From the NCBI RefSeq assembly GCF_014697425.1, contig NZ_JACJRU010000049.1:1-55383 (forward strand): a DNA stretch of 55,383 nt, in the 5' to 3' direction. The notes under the pieces were generated by a model. The model did not search any database. It saw only the letters and a program-made list of their open reading frames with translations, and was not told the origin of the DNA. This DNA comes from Nostoc sp. FACHB-110. Lineage in GTDB: Bacteria > Cyanobacteriota > Cyanobacteriia > Cyanobacteriales > Nostocaceae. This document shows, piece by piece, positions 44,383 to 53,869 of this stretch (within the stretch, counting starts at the first letter, position 1; every line of letters begins with the position of its first letter). The translations under genes and the position numbers were made by a program.

Positions 44383-44730
44383 ATGTTTGTCCTAGTCTTC
44401 AAATAAAAGTTGCAACTTTGCGGGATGGTTAATTTTAGAGCAAAAACTATACATAGTCATATACACATACAGTGTAATTTTGCTCCGCTATTTTTTGTAT
44501 TTGTCAAATCCATAGAATTTTTGGTCAGCCTGACCTTAACAATTGGCGAACTCTAGATCACCTGATGTTTTTCAGGAAATTCCCCAGATGCATCAATCTC
44601 TGCATCTGATTTTTTCATAGAAGCTGATCTTTAGCTAACTACAACAAGACATCTAAGTTTACTACCCAGTTGATTTAAGTTTTATAGCAGCGATTATCTA
44701 GAATCTCACAAATTGGGGTGAAGGTACAAC
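44383..44730. other. Intergenic region, 348 bp
   Basis: Holds the promoter of the aminotransferase gene (minus). The stretch is AT-rich; a CATATACACATACAG run near 44458 stands out but is not a recognised element. No gene seen. Confidence 0.45.
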
Positions 44731-46026
44731 TTATTTTTTCCAGATTAGTTCTATACGCTCTTGTGCTTTTTTCAGAGCTACTTGCGGAGATTCACCCAGC
44801 AATGTAGACTCAATTGCTCGACCTAGACTGTCAGAAAGCCGATTATATCCAGCTAAAGTTGGACGAGCGCGCGCTACAGACATTTGCTCTAAAAACACCT
44901 TCATCCAAGGCTTTTGTTTAATGTATTCTTGATAAGCTTGACTTTGGGCCGATTTTAAATTTGCAGGTAAAAACCCAGCGCCAATTGCCCATTGTGTTTG
45001 AAATTCTTCACTTAAAACATATTCTAAAAACTTGAATGCAGCTTTTTCTCTTGCTGGCGTGGTTTTCATCACATATAAATTTCCTGACCCAGTTACTGTG
45101 GCTTTTTTAACATCACGCGGAATCGGCAACACTTGATAATCAACATTAGATTTAGTGATGTAAGTCCAAGGCCCAGTAATTTGCATAGCTACCCTACCTG
45201 CGATAAAAGCATCTTCTTCATAACCGCGTTCTGGCGGAGAAAGAGTAGCAGAACCATCTTTTAATAAGTCGTACCACAGCTGTAAAGCATGAATAGCTTG
45301 AGGATTATTTAAATTTGGTAGACCATTATTGACAACTTCACCCCCAGCACTTAATAAAAAGGGAAACCAACTAAACACAGTCCATTCTCCCTTACCGAAA
45401 GGCAGCAACATACCATACTGTTCTGGTCGCTTGTCACCATTGCGGTCTATAGTCAATTTTTTAGCCACTTCGCGCAATTCTTCCCAGGTTTGGGGTAGCG
45501 TTGTAATACCTGCCGCTTGAAATAACTTGGGACGGTAAAAAATGCCTAAATTACTGGTGGAAAGTGGTATTGACCATAGATGACCATCTAATGTCAATTC
45601 TTCTAAAAGATTAGGGCTAATTTCTGATTTAATTGGCGATTTATCTAGCCAGTCTTCTAGAGGTTGAATAGCTCCTAATTCAACAAACTGACCAGTCACT
45701 TGGGGATAAAACGCCAGAATATCAGGAGGAACTTTACCCACAACTGCGGTTAAAATTTTTGGCAATTGTTGATCTAGTTGTCCAGCATAGATAGATTCGA
45801 CTTGAATATCATTATGTGTTTGGTTGAATTTCTCTACCAATTTTTGGAAGACTTCTCGATTAACAGGTGGATTAATACCTTGCCAGAGGGTTATACGAGT
45901 AACTGCATCGTTTTGCTGTACTTGGGACTGACAGCTTGCTAAGATAATTGGGCTAACACTTAAAATAGCGATTAAAATAGCCATTCGCCAGATAGAGCCA
46001 AGCCAGCGGCGAATTATATTAATCAT
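44731..46026 (-). CDS. Sugar ABC transporter substrate-binding lipoprotein
   Basis: About 431 residues from ATG 46026 (MINIIRRWLG); the frame stays open 19 codons further. A signal peptide ends in a lipobox IILASC (Cys at about 31), so the protein is lipid-anchored. The rest is a family 1 (UgpB/MalE-like) solute-binding protein: ITLWQGINPP, FNQTHNDIQVESIYAGQ, PPDILAFYPQVTGQFVELGAI, WSIPLSTSNLGIFYRPKLFQAAG, and GRVAMQITGPWTY. It should feed an ABC importer for a sugar or glycerol-phosphate. The permease genes are not in this window. Confidence 0.88.
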   Translation of the reverse strand: MINIIRRWLGSIWRMAILIAILSVSPIILASCQSQVQQNDAVTRITLWQGINPPVNREVFQKLVEKFNQTHNDIQVESIYAGQLDQQLPKILTAVVGKVPPDILAFYPQVTGQFVELGAIQPLEDWLDKSPIKSEISPNLLEELTLDGHLWSIPLSTSNLGIFYRPKLFQAAGITTLPQTWEELREVAKKLTIDRNGDKRPEQYGMLLPFGKGEWTVFSWFPFLLSAGGEVVNNGLPNLNNPQAIHALQLWYDLLKDGSATLSPPERGYEEDAFIAGRVAMQITGPWTYITKSNVDYQVLPIPRDVKKATVTGSGNLYVMKTTPAREKAAFKFLEYVLSEEFQTQWAIGAGFLPANLKSAQSQAYQEYIKQKPWMKVFLEQMSVARARPTLAGYNRLSDSLGRAIESTLLGESPQVALKKAQERIELIWKK

Positions 46027-46149
46027 GGGAAATATTTGTGCATAAACATGATTTAGCCAAAGCTTACCATATACTTGAAACAAGTCAGCTTAAAAGCATA
46101 ACAGACGATAATCTGCAAGAATTGAAGCCTGAGAGGATGTTTTAAAAGT

Positions 46150-46290
46150 TTTGGGCGAATATAATTCGCTACTATACAAACAAAGTCCGCACTTCGACAA
46201 GCTCAGTGACCACCTGCGCGGACTCATGAAAAATCAATGGTCTTGAACCCACGCAGGTGGTGAGACCAGCGCTCTTGGTATTAAGAACTA
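46150..46290. repeat. Composite hairpin repeat, copy B
   Basis: A GCGAATATAATTCGC palindrome leads into a stem AGTCCGC (46184-46190) with GCGGACT (46218-46224) around the CACTTCGACAAGCTCAGTG core. A 33-bp block (46189-46221) is identical to 13961-13993. It fills most of the 330-bp gap between the ABC lipoprotein and the glycosyltransferase gene. No protein is supported. Confidence 0.75.
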
Positions 46291-46356
46291 GACTTGTTTC
46301 ATCTTGATTTTGCGGTTGCTACTTGTATTGCTGAAAAATAAAACCCATCAAGACTA

Positions 46357-47022
46357 TTACAAGCCAGATGGAGAAATTTCTGTTAAAACGCTCTTAGTAA
46401 TACTGGTTTCCGCTCTGCTATAGACGTAAGTTTGAAATTGCGGTAATTTTTGAGTTTTGAAAGTTTTTTCGGCTCGATACCAAAAGTCAGTATCTTCGCC
46501 ATAAGCAATATTATTAAAGCCTTTTAACTCAAAAAATACTTGTCTCTTGCCAAAAAAGGTTGCGCCAAGTACGCATTCTCGAACATTAATTGTTTTATCT
46601 GGTTGAAAATAATCTGCTACCCAAATCTCTTCTTCAGCAACAAAGCCACCTTCTATCAAATCAATTTCTGGATGCTCTTGCATATATTTAATGCGGAGAT
46701 CCAAATGCTCGGGTAAATAGCTGTCATCGCTATCTAAAAATGTGATATGTCTACCAAATGATGCCTGAATTCCCACATTTTTAGCATAGCACTGTTTTTT
46801 ATTTTGATGTTTTAAATAACGGATATTCCGAAATTTTTGAATATATTCATTGATGACTTCAAAGGTATTATCACTACTGCCATCATCTACTACCAACAGT
46901 TCCCAATCTTTAAAAGTTTGAGCAATAATACTATCAATACAATAATTTAAATATTTAGCACGATTGTATGTACAAAGTATGATTGATATTTCAGGAATGT
47001 TGTCAAAAATTATACTCATCAT
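46357..47022 (-). CDS. Family 2 glycosyltransferase
   Basis: 221 residues from ATG 47022. GT-A fold: ISIILCTYNRAKYLNYCIDSIIAQTFKDWELLVVDDGSSDNT, then the metal-binding DSDDS (about residues 97-101). It ends shortly after GEDTDFWYRAEKTF, so only the catalytic core is present; many family members continue 80 or more residues further. It may be a short natural form or a C-terminally trimmed one. Substrate unknown. Codon use is AT-rich like the spacer around it. No other sugar genes are near. Confidence 0.85.
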   Translation of the reverse strand: MMSIIFDNIPEISIILCTYNRAKYLNYCIDSIIAQTFKDWELLVVDDGSSDNTFEVINEYIQKFRNIRYLKHQNKKQCYAKNVGIQASFGRHITFLDSDDSYLPEHLDLRIKYMQEHPEIDLIEGGFVAEEEIWVADYFQPDKTINVRECVLGATFFGKRQVFFELKGFNNIAYGEDTDFWYRAEKTFKTQKLPQFQTYVYSRAETSITKSVLTEISPSGL

Positions 47023-47124
47023 CAATAACTCAAAAATATTTTGAAGAAGAATTCACAAGTCAGAATTTAGGAGTCAGAATCAAGAAGAGTCCTGAATTCT
47101 TACCATAGGATAGCAAAACCGCTT

Positions 47125-47283
47125 GTGGCTGAAGATAGAATTTGGGAATTGGTAGAAGCTTTAAATAGTTTTGATGAAATCGATCGCCTAACTAATAACA
47201 TAATACGTACAGTTAAGAAAGTTTCTCAATTGACACCAGGGAACAGCAAAAGAAAAAATGCTGATCTAAACTGTATTGGCTGA
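47125..47283 (+). CDS. Possible 52-residue protein
   Basis: A GTG at 47125 opens a 52-codon frame reading MAEDRIWELVEALNSFDEIDR, then LTNNIIRTVKKVSQL, ending in TGA at 47283. It would be amphipathic helices with balanced charge, unlike random spacer. There is no good ribosome binding site and no known family. It may be a remnant of a larger gene. The rest of the 330-bp gap holds dispersed spacer text (near 47050) and nothing else. Confidence 0.25.
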   Translation: MAEDRIWELVEALNSFDEIDRLTNNIIRTVKKVSQLTPGNSKRKNADLNCIG

Positions 47284-47352
47284 TAACTAAAGACAAATAT
47301 ACCTGAAAAGCTGTTAGGCGATCGCTGGCATAATAATTAGACAATATTATAC

Positions 47353-47640
47353 TTACTCAGGTGCAACCACTTTCTCTGCAATATGGTGGTTGAGTGACCA
47401 ACGGTGGTCAACAGGTACAGAAGTAACCTCACAAATTTGTTCTAAGCGTTTTTGCTGAACTGCAGCTTTACGTAAGGTAATAATTAGTTGATTTACCTGA
47501 TGCCGCAAGTCTGGGTTTTGATTGACTGCTAACATGGTTTGTCTTTCTAATAGTTGCAGTATCAGTTCGTAATGGATCGGTGATGGTAGAGGAATTTGCT
47601 CCATGTGGTTTAATATTGCAGAAGTATAATTTGTATTCAT
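47353..47640 (-). CDS. DUF5340-like small cyanobacterial protein
   Basis: 95 residues from ATG 47640; an ATG thirteen codons later (MEQIPLPSPIHYEL) is a real alternative because conservation seems to begin there. The core IPLPSPIHYELILQLLERQTMLAV and RHQVNQLIITLRKAAVQQKRLEQ is helical and matches a small cyanobacterial family I know as DUF5340. Function unknown. It is upstream of nothing on its strand for over 300 bp, so a single-gene unit. Confidence 0.72.
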   Translation of the reverse strand: MNTNYTSAILNHMEQIPLPSPIHYELILQLLERQTMLAVNQNPDLRHQVNQLIITLRKAAVQQKRLEQICEVTSVPVDHRWSLNHHIAEKVVAPE

Positions 47641-47788
47641 CAAAATTTATCTCTTGCTATGAATTGTTACACAAGAAACAAATATTTGGTTGTAGTGTGG
47701 ATGTAATTAGAAATTAAGTTTTCGCCAAGCCCCGTTAAATTACCAAGCTATCTATGTTATTTTTATTACTTATTATATAGCATCACCT

Positions 47789-48679
47789 TTAATAAGTTTT
47801 AGGTAAAATTTGCGCGATCGCTATTTCAGGATCAGCTTGTTTGACTAATGATTCGCCAATTAATACGGCGGCTGCACCTGCGTTTGCCACTACACTTAAA
47901 TCTTCGGGTGTATGCAAGCCTGACTCGCTGACAACCAAGATATTCCGTGCGCTTAATTCCTGACTTCTAGCCGCTAAAAGTTGGCAAGTGGTTTGCAAAT
48001 CTACAGTGAAATCCTCTAAGTTGCGGTTATTGATGCCAACTAAAGAAACACCATCTAAAGCCAGTACTCGGTCGAGTTCTTCTAGACTGTGAACTTCAAT
48101 CAAAGCTGCCATATTCAAGGCTTTAGCTATTTTGATGAAATATTGTAAGTCTTGGTCACTGAGGATAGCAGCAATTAATAAAACCGCATCTGCACCGTGA
48201 ATTCTCGCTAAGTACATCTGGTAAGGATAAATAATAAATTCCTTACACAATAAAGGTATATCAACGGCGGCACGTACTTTAGCTAAGTTGTCAAAGCTGC
48301 CTTGAAAAAATTTGACATCTGTTAATACAGAAATACAACTAGCACCACCTTGCTGATAGGATAAAGCGATCGCCACTGGGTCAAAATCTTCTCGTAAAAC
48401 GCCCTTACTGGGGGAAGCTTTTTTAACTTCGGCAATTAACGCTGGTTTTGTTTTACCTCCTTTGAGGGCGGCGACAAAATCTAAAGTTGGCGGTGCGGAA
48501 AGTGCTTGTTTTTGCAACTCTATCAAAGGCTGCTTTTCTCGCATCTGGTCAACTTCAATTTCTTTTTGCCAGACAATTTCTTCCAAAATGTTGTTTGGTT
48601 GAGAATCTGGCAAAGCTACTTGATAGCGCAATATGGATACATCTATAGCGGGGCTGGGTGAACGGCGACGGATTTGCAT
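47789..48679 (-). CDS. trpC: Indole-3-glycerol phosphate synthase
   Basis: 296 residues from ATG 48679 (MQIRRRSPSP). The longer frame reads through a tandem repeat and is not credible. TrpC landmarks: ALIAEVKKASPSKGVLREDFDP with the catalytic Lys, DVKFFQGSFDNLAKVR, LCKEFIIYPYQMY, GINNRNLEDF, and SESGLHTPED. The N-terminal extension of about 40 residues is usual in cyanobacteria. It closes the indole ring in tryptophan synthesis. It lies downstream of lpdA on the same strand, but a repeat separates them. Confidence 0.94.
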   Translation of the reverse strand: MQIRRRSPSPAIDVSILRYQVALPDSQPNNILEEIVWQKEIEVDQMREKQPLIELQKQALSAPPTLDFVAALKGGKTKPALIAEVKKASPSKGVLREDFDPVAIALSYQQGGASCISVLTDVKFFQGSFDNLAKVRAAVDIPLLCKEFIIYPYQMYLARIHGADAVLLIAAILSDQDLQYFIKIAKALNMAALIEVHSLEELDRVLALDGVSLVGINNRNLEDFTVDLQTTCQLLAARSQELSARNILVVSESGLHTPEDLSVVANAGAAAVLIGESLVKQADPEIAIAQILPKTY

Positions 48680-48683
48680 AACT

Positions 48684-48714
48684 AGTGCTGAGTGCTGAGT
48701 GCTGAGTGCTGAGT
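48684..48714. repeat. Heptamer tandem repeat AGTGCTG, four copies
   Basis: Four exact copies of AGTGCTG plus a partial one lie just before the trpC start, between lpdA and trpC. Related 'GTGCTGAGT' or 'ACTCAGCAC' text occurs at 11208-11262 and 50562-50653, so it is a dispersed short tandem repeat. Confidence 0.85.
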
Positions 48715-48777
48715 AGTAAGAAAGTAAAAAGATAAAAAGCAACTATTTTTACTTTTACCTTTTTACTTTTTACTTTT

Positions 48778-50205
48778 TTAAGCTACTGCCCGTTTATAGG
48801 CTTCATCTAGAACTTCCGAGAGGGTGGGGTGGGCGTGGACTAGATGGGCGAGGGTATGGACAGATTCACGCTTGGCTACGGCGGCGGAGGCTTCGTGAAT
48901 TAAGTCAGAAGCGTGCATCCCGAAGATGTGAACGCCTAGGACTTCGCCTGTGTCTTTGCGATAGATGACTTTTGCTATACCATCGGCTTCGTTTTCTGCC
49001 AATGCTTTAGAGTTGCCTTTGAAGTAACTCTTACTTGTAGCAACTTCAAAACCTTCTGTTTGTCCCAATTCTTTAGCGGCGGTTTCAGTTAAGCCGACGT
49101 AGCTAACTTCTGGGTGGGTGAAGGCGGCGGCGGGGATACTGCGATAATCAACAGTACGCGATCGCCCGACGATATTTTCGACAGCTACAATACCTTGAGC
49201 CGAAGCGGCGTGAGCCAACATCATTTTGCCGTTAGCATCACCAATTGCCCAAAGATGCGGCACAACTTCACCTGCACTCAGCACTGCCATGCGATCGTCT
49301 ACAGGGATGAAATTGCGCCGATCTAACTCTACACCTACAGATTCTAAACCGAGATTTTGGGTAGCGGGGATGCGTCCTGTGGCTACTAAGCAAGCATCAA
49401 CTTCTAAAACTTCTAAATCTTCTTTGGTTTTGAAATTGGCTAACTCAATCACCACTGGCGAACCAGGAATCACTCTTTTAGCGTAGATGCCAACTTTGGT
49501 TTCAATATCGCGGGGGGTAATTAATACCCGTTCAGCGAGTTTAGCAATGTCGCGGTCAAACCCTGGCATTAATTGGTCTAGGGCTTCAATCATCGTGATT
49601 TCGCTGCCCAAAGCCGAGTACACATCCGAAAATTCTAAGCCGATGTAACCGCTACCAATGATTGCCACCCAAGATGGTAGGGATTCTAGCTTGACGCCTT
49701 GGTCGCTGGTAAATACAGTTTTGCCGTCAACTTCAATTCCGGGAGGAACGAAGGGAACTGAACCAGGCGAGAGAATAATATCTTTGGCGGTGATAGTTTT
49801 TTCGCCGCCATCGCCACTGACAGTAATTTTTTGTGTACCTGCGATTTTGCCCCAGCCCCGGATGATATCTACACCCAGACGCTTGAGGCTGTTGGTTAAG
49901 TCTCCTTGAATTTTTGAGACTAGATTACCGGCATGATCCGCGATCGCTTGGCGATCGAACTCCACATTGCCGATTTGAATGCCCAATGACTTGAGGTGGT
50001 GGGCATTGCGTAACTCCCGCACACGTCCTGCTGCGGCTAACAAAGCTTTTGATGGAATACAGCCCCTGTTGACACAAGTGCCTCCCATATCTGCTGCTTC
50101 GATAATCGCTGTTTTCAAACCGCAGCTTACCGCGTGTAGGGCTGCGCCATGCCCGCCTACACCCGCGCCAATAATCACTAAATCGTAATCAAATCCTTGA
50201 CTCAC
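48778..50205 (-). CDS. lpdA: Dihydrolipoyl dehydrogenase (E3)
   Basis: 475 residues. FAD fingerprint VIIGAGVGGHGAALHA; redox-active disulfide in GGTCVNRGCIPSK (Cys44, Cys49); second nucleotide fold VAIIGSGYIGLEF; and the C-terminal HAHPTLSEVLDEA with the catalytic His/Glu pair. It reoxidises the lipoyl arm of the pyruvate dehydrogenase complex and of glycine cleavage. Start GTG 50205. Full length. Confidence 0.95.
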   Translation of the reverse strand: MSQGFDYDLVIIGAGVGGHGAALHAVSCGLKTAIIEAADMGGTCVNRGCIPSKALLAAAGRVRELRNAHHLKSLGIQIGNVEFDRQAIADHAGNLVSKIQGDLTNSLKRLGVDIIRGWGKIAGTQKITVSGDGGEKTITAKDIILSPGSVPFVPPGIEVDGKTVFTSDQGVKLESLPSWVAIIGSGYIGLEFSDVYSALGSEITMIEALDQLMPGFDRDIAKLAERVLITPRDIETKVGIYAKRVIPGSPVVIELANFKTKEDLEVLEVDACLVATGRIPATQNLGLESVGVELDRRNFIPVDDRMAVLSAGEVVPHLWAIGDANGKMMLAHAASAQGIVAVENIVGRSRTVDYRSIPAAAFTHPEVSYVGLTETAAKELGQTEGFEVATSKSYFKGNSKALAENEADGIAKVIYRKDTGEVLGVHIFGMHASDLIHEASAAVAKRESVHTLAHLVHAHPTLSEVLDEAYKRAVA

Positions 50206-50807
50206 GTTAGTTTCCCCGTGTGCTTCGCCTATTTATTCTCAACTCGACTAGCAATCCTGACAACCCCTAGAGGTTGGGAGTGGCTAAATCACTAAATCAA
50301 CTATTATGATTCACGCTAGCAAGCGAAGAGATAAATTTATTAACAATTTTAGTAAACATTATTTACTTATTTAATTTTATACTGATATGGCTGATTTTTT
50401 CTGAAGAGTGTAATAGCTCATTCAGGTTGTAAAAATAGTTTTTTCCCTTTGGAACTATTTTGTATTTTGATTCATCAATAAACTACACAAAACAACTTAG
50501 TGAATTAGTATTAGAAACTACTAGTATTAATGTGGAAATAAACTAAATGTTCAAATGAATAGTGCTGAGTCAGAGTCAGACTACTTAGTAATGCATTGAA
50601 AATATAAATGTCCTATTTGATCGCCAGCAGCCTTTTAACTCAGCACTTAGCACTGTTTACTGCTTTGTTGTACTAGTATCAGATTGTTTGAAATTTCAGG
50701 AACAGCCTCATGGTGATGACTGGGAATTCAAATGTGGGTATGAGCCGAAAAGCCAACCTGGATCTAAAATTCATTTACGCATAGGATCTTCGTACTTCGT
50801 CCGCCCA
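50206..50807. other. Divergent intergenic region, 602 bp
   Basis: Holds promoters of lpdA (minus) and the SWIM gene (plus). It includes ACTCAGCACTTAGCACTG text near 50638, related to the repeat before trpC. The plus frame open from 50688 precedes the SWIM gene start but lacks conservation-type sequence. No other gene seen. Confidence 0.5.
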
Positions 50808-52583
50808 ATGTCTATTCCCAAAATCAGTGAATTTACCATCCGTCGTTATGCCAACGCCAAGTCTTACCAGCGCGGTGAGGCTTATTTTGAGTCAGGTGCA
50901 GTCGATACCATTACTCGGCGCGGTAATTTTTTGCAAGCAGAAGTTGATGGCAGTGAAGCTAGGCCTTATCGGGTTAACCTCAGTTTTGATGGTCATAGTT
51001 TAACTTCTGCAACTTGCACCTGTGCTTATAACTTGGATGGATGGTGTAAGCACATTGTGGCCACCATGCTTGTCTGTGTTCGCCAGCCAGAAATTATTGA
51101 ACATCGTCCGACATTAGAACAATTATTAGATCGATTAGATCATGTGCAGACACAGAGGCTAGTACAAGAATTAGTCGCTGAACATCCGCAACTGATAGAG
51201 ACGATAGACCGCCATGTTATTTGGATGACCAGTCCGCCGCCCCAGCCAAAAAAGCTCAAATCTCTACGCCAGAATATTTTTGATACCAATCCTGTGCGGC
51301 GAAAGGTACGGCAGATTCTCCACGATGCAGTGCGCTATCTGGAGGATGGGTGTGAAGAAGACCCGATTGCGGAAGAATTGTTGAGTTTAGTGCAAACTGC
51401 GGTAGACTTGAGCGAACGAGGAGAAGGAAATAAAGCGATCGCCGTTTTAGAAGCCATTACTTCTACCTGTATCGAAAATTGGTATGAAGTCGCCGAGTAT
51501 GGTGCTGACTATGACGAAATTGCTTGGGAATTCAATAATGCTTGGTGCGAAGCTATTTTGACAGCTGAACTAACTTCTGAAGAAAAAGTGGATATCCAAG
51601 TCAACTTGGAAGTTTGGCAAGACGAATGGGACGTTGATTTTGGATTAAGTTTAGAAGCTTTACGCCAAGGTTGGGATTATCCGCCACTGGTGCAAGTTCT
51701 TCAAGGTAAGATTGGCGAAAAAGGCGCGTGGGAGGCGAAAATTCCCGATTATGCTGATGATTTGGCCTTAATTCGCCTGAAAATTCTCGAACGCCAAGAA
51801 CGCTATCAAGAATATTTATATTTAGCTGAGGCAGAAGGGCAAACGCGGCAATATTTAACTATGTTAGGCAGACTCGGCAGGGTAGAAGAAGCCGTAAAAG
51901 TTGCCCAAACCGAGATGAATTCAATGGAAGAAGCCTTTGCCTTGGGGAAAACTTTAAAAGAACAAGGTGCGTTACAACAAGCATTACATATTGCTCAAAT
52001 TGGCTTACAATTATCAGGTAACTGTCAGTATGAATTAGGCATTTGGGCCAGTGATTTAGCCCAAAATTTAGGCAACAAAACCACAGCTTTACAAGCGAAA
52101 AAAATCGCCTTTCAAGCTCACCCATCTTTAGAAGAGTACCAAAATATTCAAGAATTGGCAGGTGAAGATTGGGAAACTGTCAAAGCCGAATTAATAAAAA
52201 TTCTGCGTGTCTATAGTAGTTGGGAAAGTGCTGCTGTTAAGGTTGATATTTATTTACGAGAAGGACTGATTGATGATGCGATCGCAATTGCTAAAGAACT
52301 CACTCATTATCACTCTGATATCATTCATCGGGTGATGAATGCCGCCATCTCCTATCGTCCTGAGTGGGTGATTAGCCAAGCTTGTAGGCGTGCCGAATTA
52401 ATTATGGATGCAGCTAAAGCAGAGTATTATGATGCCGCCGTCGAGTGGTTAAGAAAAGCTCGCGCCGCTTATATTGCATCCGCTAGACAAGCCGACTGGT
52501 TAAAATATCGCGCCAAAATCATGGAAATTCACGCCCGCAAACGTAAGTTGATGGGAATGTTGCAGGGAAGAGATATGGAATAG
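50808..52583 (+). CDS. SWIM zinc-finger protein with TPR-like helical body
   Basis: 591 residues from ATG 50808 (MSIPKISEFT); the frame is open 40 codons earlier, but that part looks untranslated. A SWIM zinc finger lies at 70-82 (CTC, then CKH: Cys70-x-Cys72-x7-Cys80-x-His82), after the usual SYQRGEAYFESGAV segment. The remaining 450 residues are helix-rich with TPR-like pieces: LGRVEEAVKVAQTE, ALQQALHIAQIGLQLSG and LIDDAIAIAKEL. SWIM domains often partner SNF2 helicases; none is next door. The domain is thought to bind nucleic acid or protein. Two genes of an RNA-repair pair follow on the same strand. Confidence 0.83.
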   Translation: MSIPKISEFTIRRYANAKSYQRGEAYFESGAVDTITRRGNFLQAEVDGSEARPYRVNLSFDGHSLTSATCTCAYNLDGWCKHIVATMLVCVRQPEIIEHRPTLEQLLDRLDHVQTQRLVQELVAEHPQLIETIDRHVIWMTSPPPQPKKLKSLRQNIFDTNPVRRKVRQILHDAVRYLEDGCEEDPIAEELLSLVQTAVDLSERGEGNKAIAVLEAITSTCIENWYEVAEYGADYDEIAWEFNNAWCEAILTAELTSEEKVDIQVNLEVWQDEWDVDFGLSLEALRQGWDYPPLVQVLQGKIGEKGAWEAKIPDYADDLALIRLKILERQERYQEYLYLAEAEGQTRQYLTMLGRLGRVEEAVKVAQTEMNSMEEAFALGKTLKEQGALQQALHIAQIGLQLSGNCQYELGIWASDLAQNLGNKTTALQAKKIAFQAHPSLEEYQNIQELAGEDWETVKAELIKILRVYSSWESAAVKVDIYLREGLIDDAIAIAKELTHYHSDIIHRVMNAAISYRPEWVISQACRRAELIMDAAKAEYYDAAVEWLRKARAAYIASARQADWLKYRAKIMEIHARKRKLMGMLQGRDME

Positions 52584-52994
52584 TTCGTAATTCCCACAAG
52601 AGGCGGCTATAGGGAGAGCAGCAGATATTATTGATTAATAGTTTCTGGAAAACTACATATTAGGTAAGCTAGTCGTCATTTAAATTGCACCATATTCATG
52701 GTAGTAAAAGCTGCAAACCCTCTCCCTTGCTCCCTGCCCCCTGCTCCCCTGCGGTCTCAATGTGAAAATTAAACGATTAACAGCTTACTATAAGCCGCTC
52801 TATTTCCGAAAACTCTGCGGCTGCTTGTGAAGTATGTAATTATTAAAATACATCCTTGGAAAACTACGGTAAAAGCTTATGTAGTCCTTCAGTCTCAATC
52901 AAATTCATTTCATTGGCGAATGCAAAAATCCTCTGTTGATTCGGTGGAAGTTCGCCACGCCCTTATTTGATTGCAGTCACCAAGGTAAAAAGTT
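52584..52994. other. Intergenic region, 411 bp
   Basis: Between the SWIM gene and the RNA ligase gene. A C-rich stretch near 52718-52752 (CCCTTGCTCCCTGCCCCC type) belongs to the same dispersed family as 10062-10133, and a TGTGAAGTATG heptamer-type word appears near 52828. No gene seen. Confidence 0.5.
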
Positions 52995-53780
52995 ATGGAA
53001 CAAATTTATAAATATCCGCGTACCCATCACATCGAGGGTTCGCGGTTGCAGCCTGGGGATGAAGATTTAAACAGCGTTCCCTTTAGTGCGATTAAAAATC
53101 AGTATGTAGTCGTGGAAGAAAAAGTCGATGGCGCAAACGCCGCTATTAGCTTTACTGCCAACGGACAACTCAAATTGCAAAGTCGCGGACATTATTTAAC
53201 AGGTGGTGCGAGAGAAAAGCACTTTAACTTGTTTAAACAATGGGCGCATACTCGCGCCACCGCATTTTTGCAAGTTTTGGGGAGTCGGTTCATTTTGTTT
53301 GGTGAATGGCTGTATGCCAAGCACACCGTTTTTTATGATGCCTTACCTCATTACTTCCTAGAATACGATGTGCTGGATTTAGAACAGCAAGTTTTTCTCA
53401 GCACCAAGAACCGTCAGCAGTTACTTGCAGATTTGCCTTTAGTTTCTGTACCTGTGTTGTTTGCTGGCGAACTGCAATCTTATCAACAACTCATCGCCCT
53501 GCTGCAAAAGTCCCATTATCAAACCCCCGCACATTTGCAGCGTTTCCAACAAATTTGTCTGGAACAAGGCTTAGATGTCGAACGTTCCCTCAAACAAACT
53601 GACCAAAGTGCTTTGATGGAAGGTTTATATATTAAAGTCGAGCCACAAGCAACGGTAACAGCCCGTTATAAATATGTGCGTTCCAGCTTTTTAACCACCA
53701 TTCAGCAGTCCGATGGACATTGGCTAAACCGCCCAATAATTCCCAATCAACTGCATCCTAGTGCAGATTTGTTTGCTTAA
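52995..53780 (+). CDS. RNA ligase (Rnl2/PF09414-type nucleotidyltransferase)
   Basis: 261 residues with the covalent nucleotidyltransferase motifs in order: motif I EEKVDGAN with Lys43 as the AMP-accepting residue; motif III FGEWLYAKHT (101-110); motif IV EGLYIK (208-213); motif V RYKYVR (223-228). There is no extra DNA-ligase domain, and it resembles the RNA ligase family that joins 5'-phosphate and 3'-OH RNA ends. The HD-Pnk gene starts 89 bp downstream on the same strand and supplies the matching end-healing steps. The start ATG 52995 has GGTAAAAAG upstream. Confidence 0.88.
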   Translation: MEQIYKYPRTHHIEGSRLQPGDEDLNSVPFSAIKNQYVVVEEKVDGANAAISFTANGQLKLQSRGHYLTGGAREKHFNLFKQWAHTRATAFLQVLGSRFILFGEWLYAKHTVFYDALPHYFLEYDVLDLEQQVFLSTKNRQQLLADLPLVSVPVLFAGELQSYQQLIALLQKSHYQTPAHLQRFQQICLEQGLDVERSLKQTDQSALMEGLYIKVEPQATVTARYKYVRSSFLTTIQQSDGHWLNRPIIPNQLHPSADLFA

Positions 53781-53869
53781 CGGGGCGAATTCATCTCTCA
53801 AACTCTTATTATCCGCGCCTTTGCGCCTCTGCTTGAGACAAAAATCATCTAGTTTACAGGTAATAATTT

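Noticed and set aside
48680..48742. 21-residue N-terminal extension of TrpC
   Set aside because: It translates the AGTGCTG tandem repeat; ATG 48679 gives the usual cyanobacterial start.
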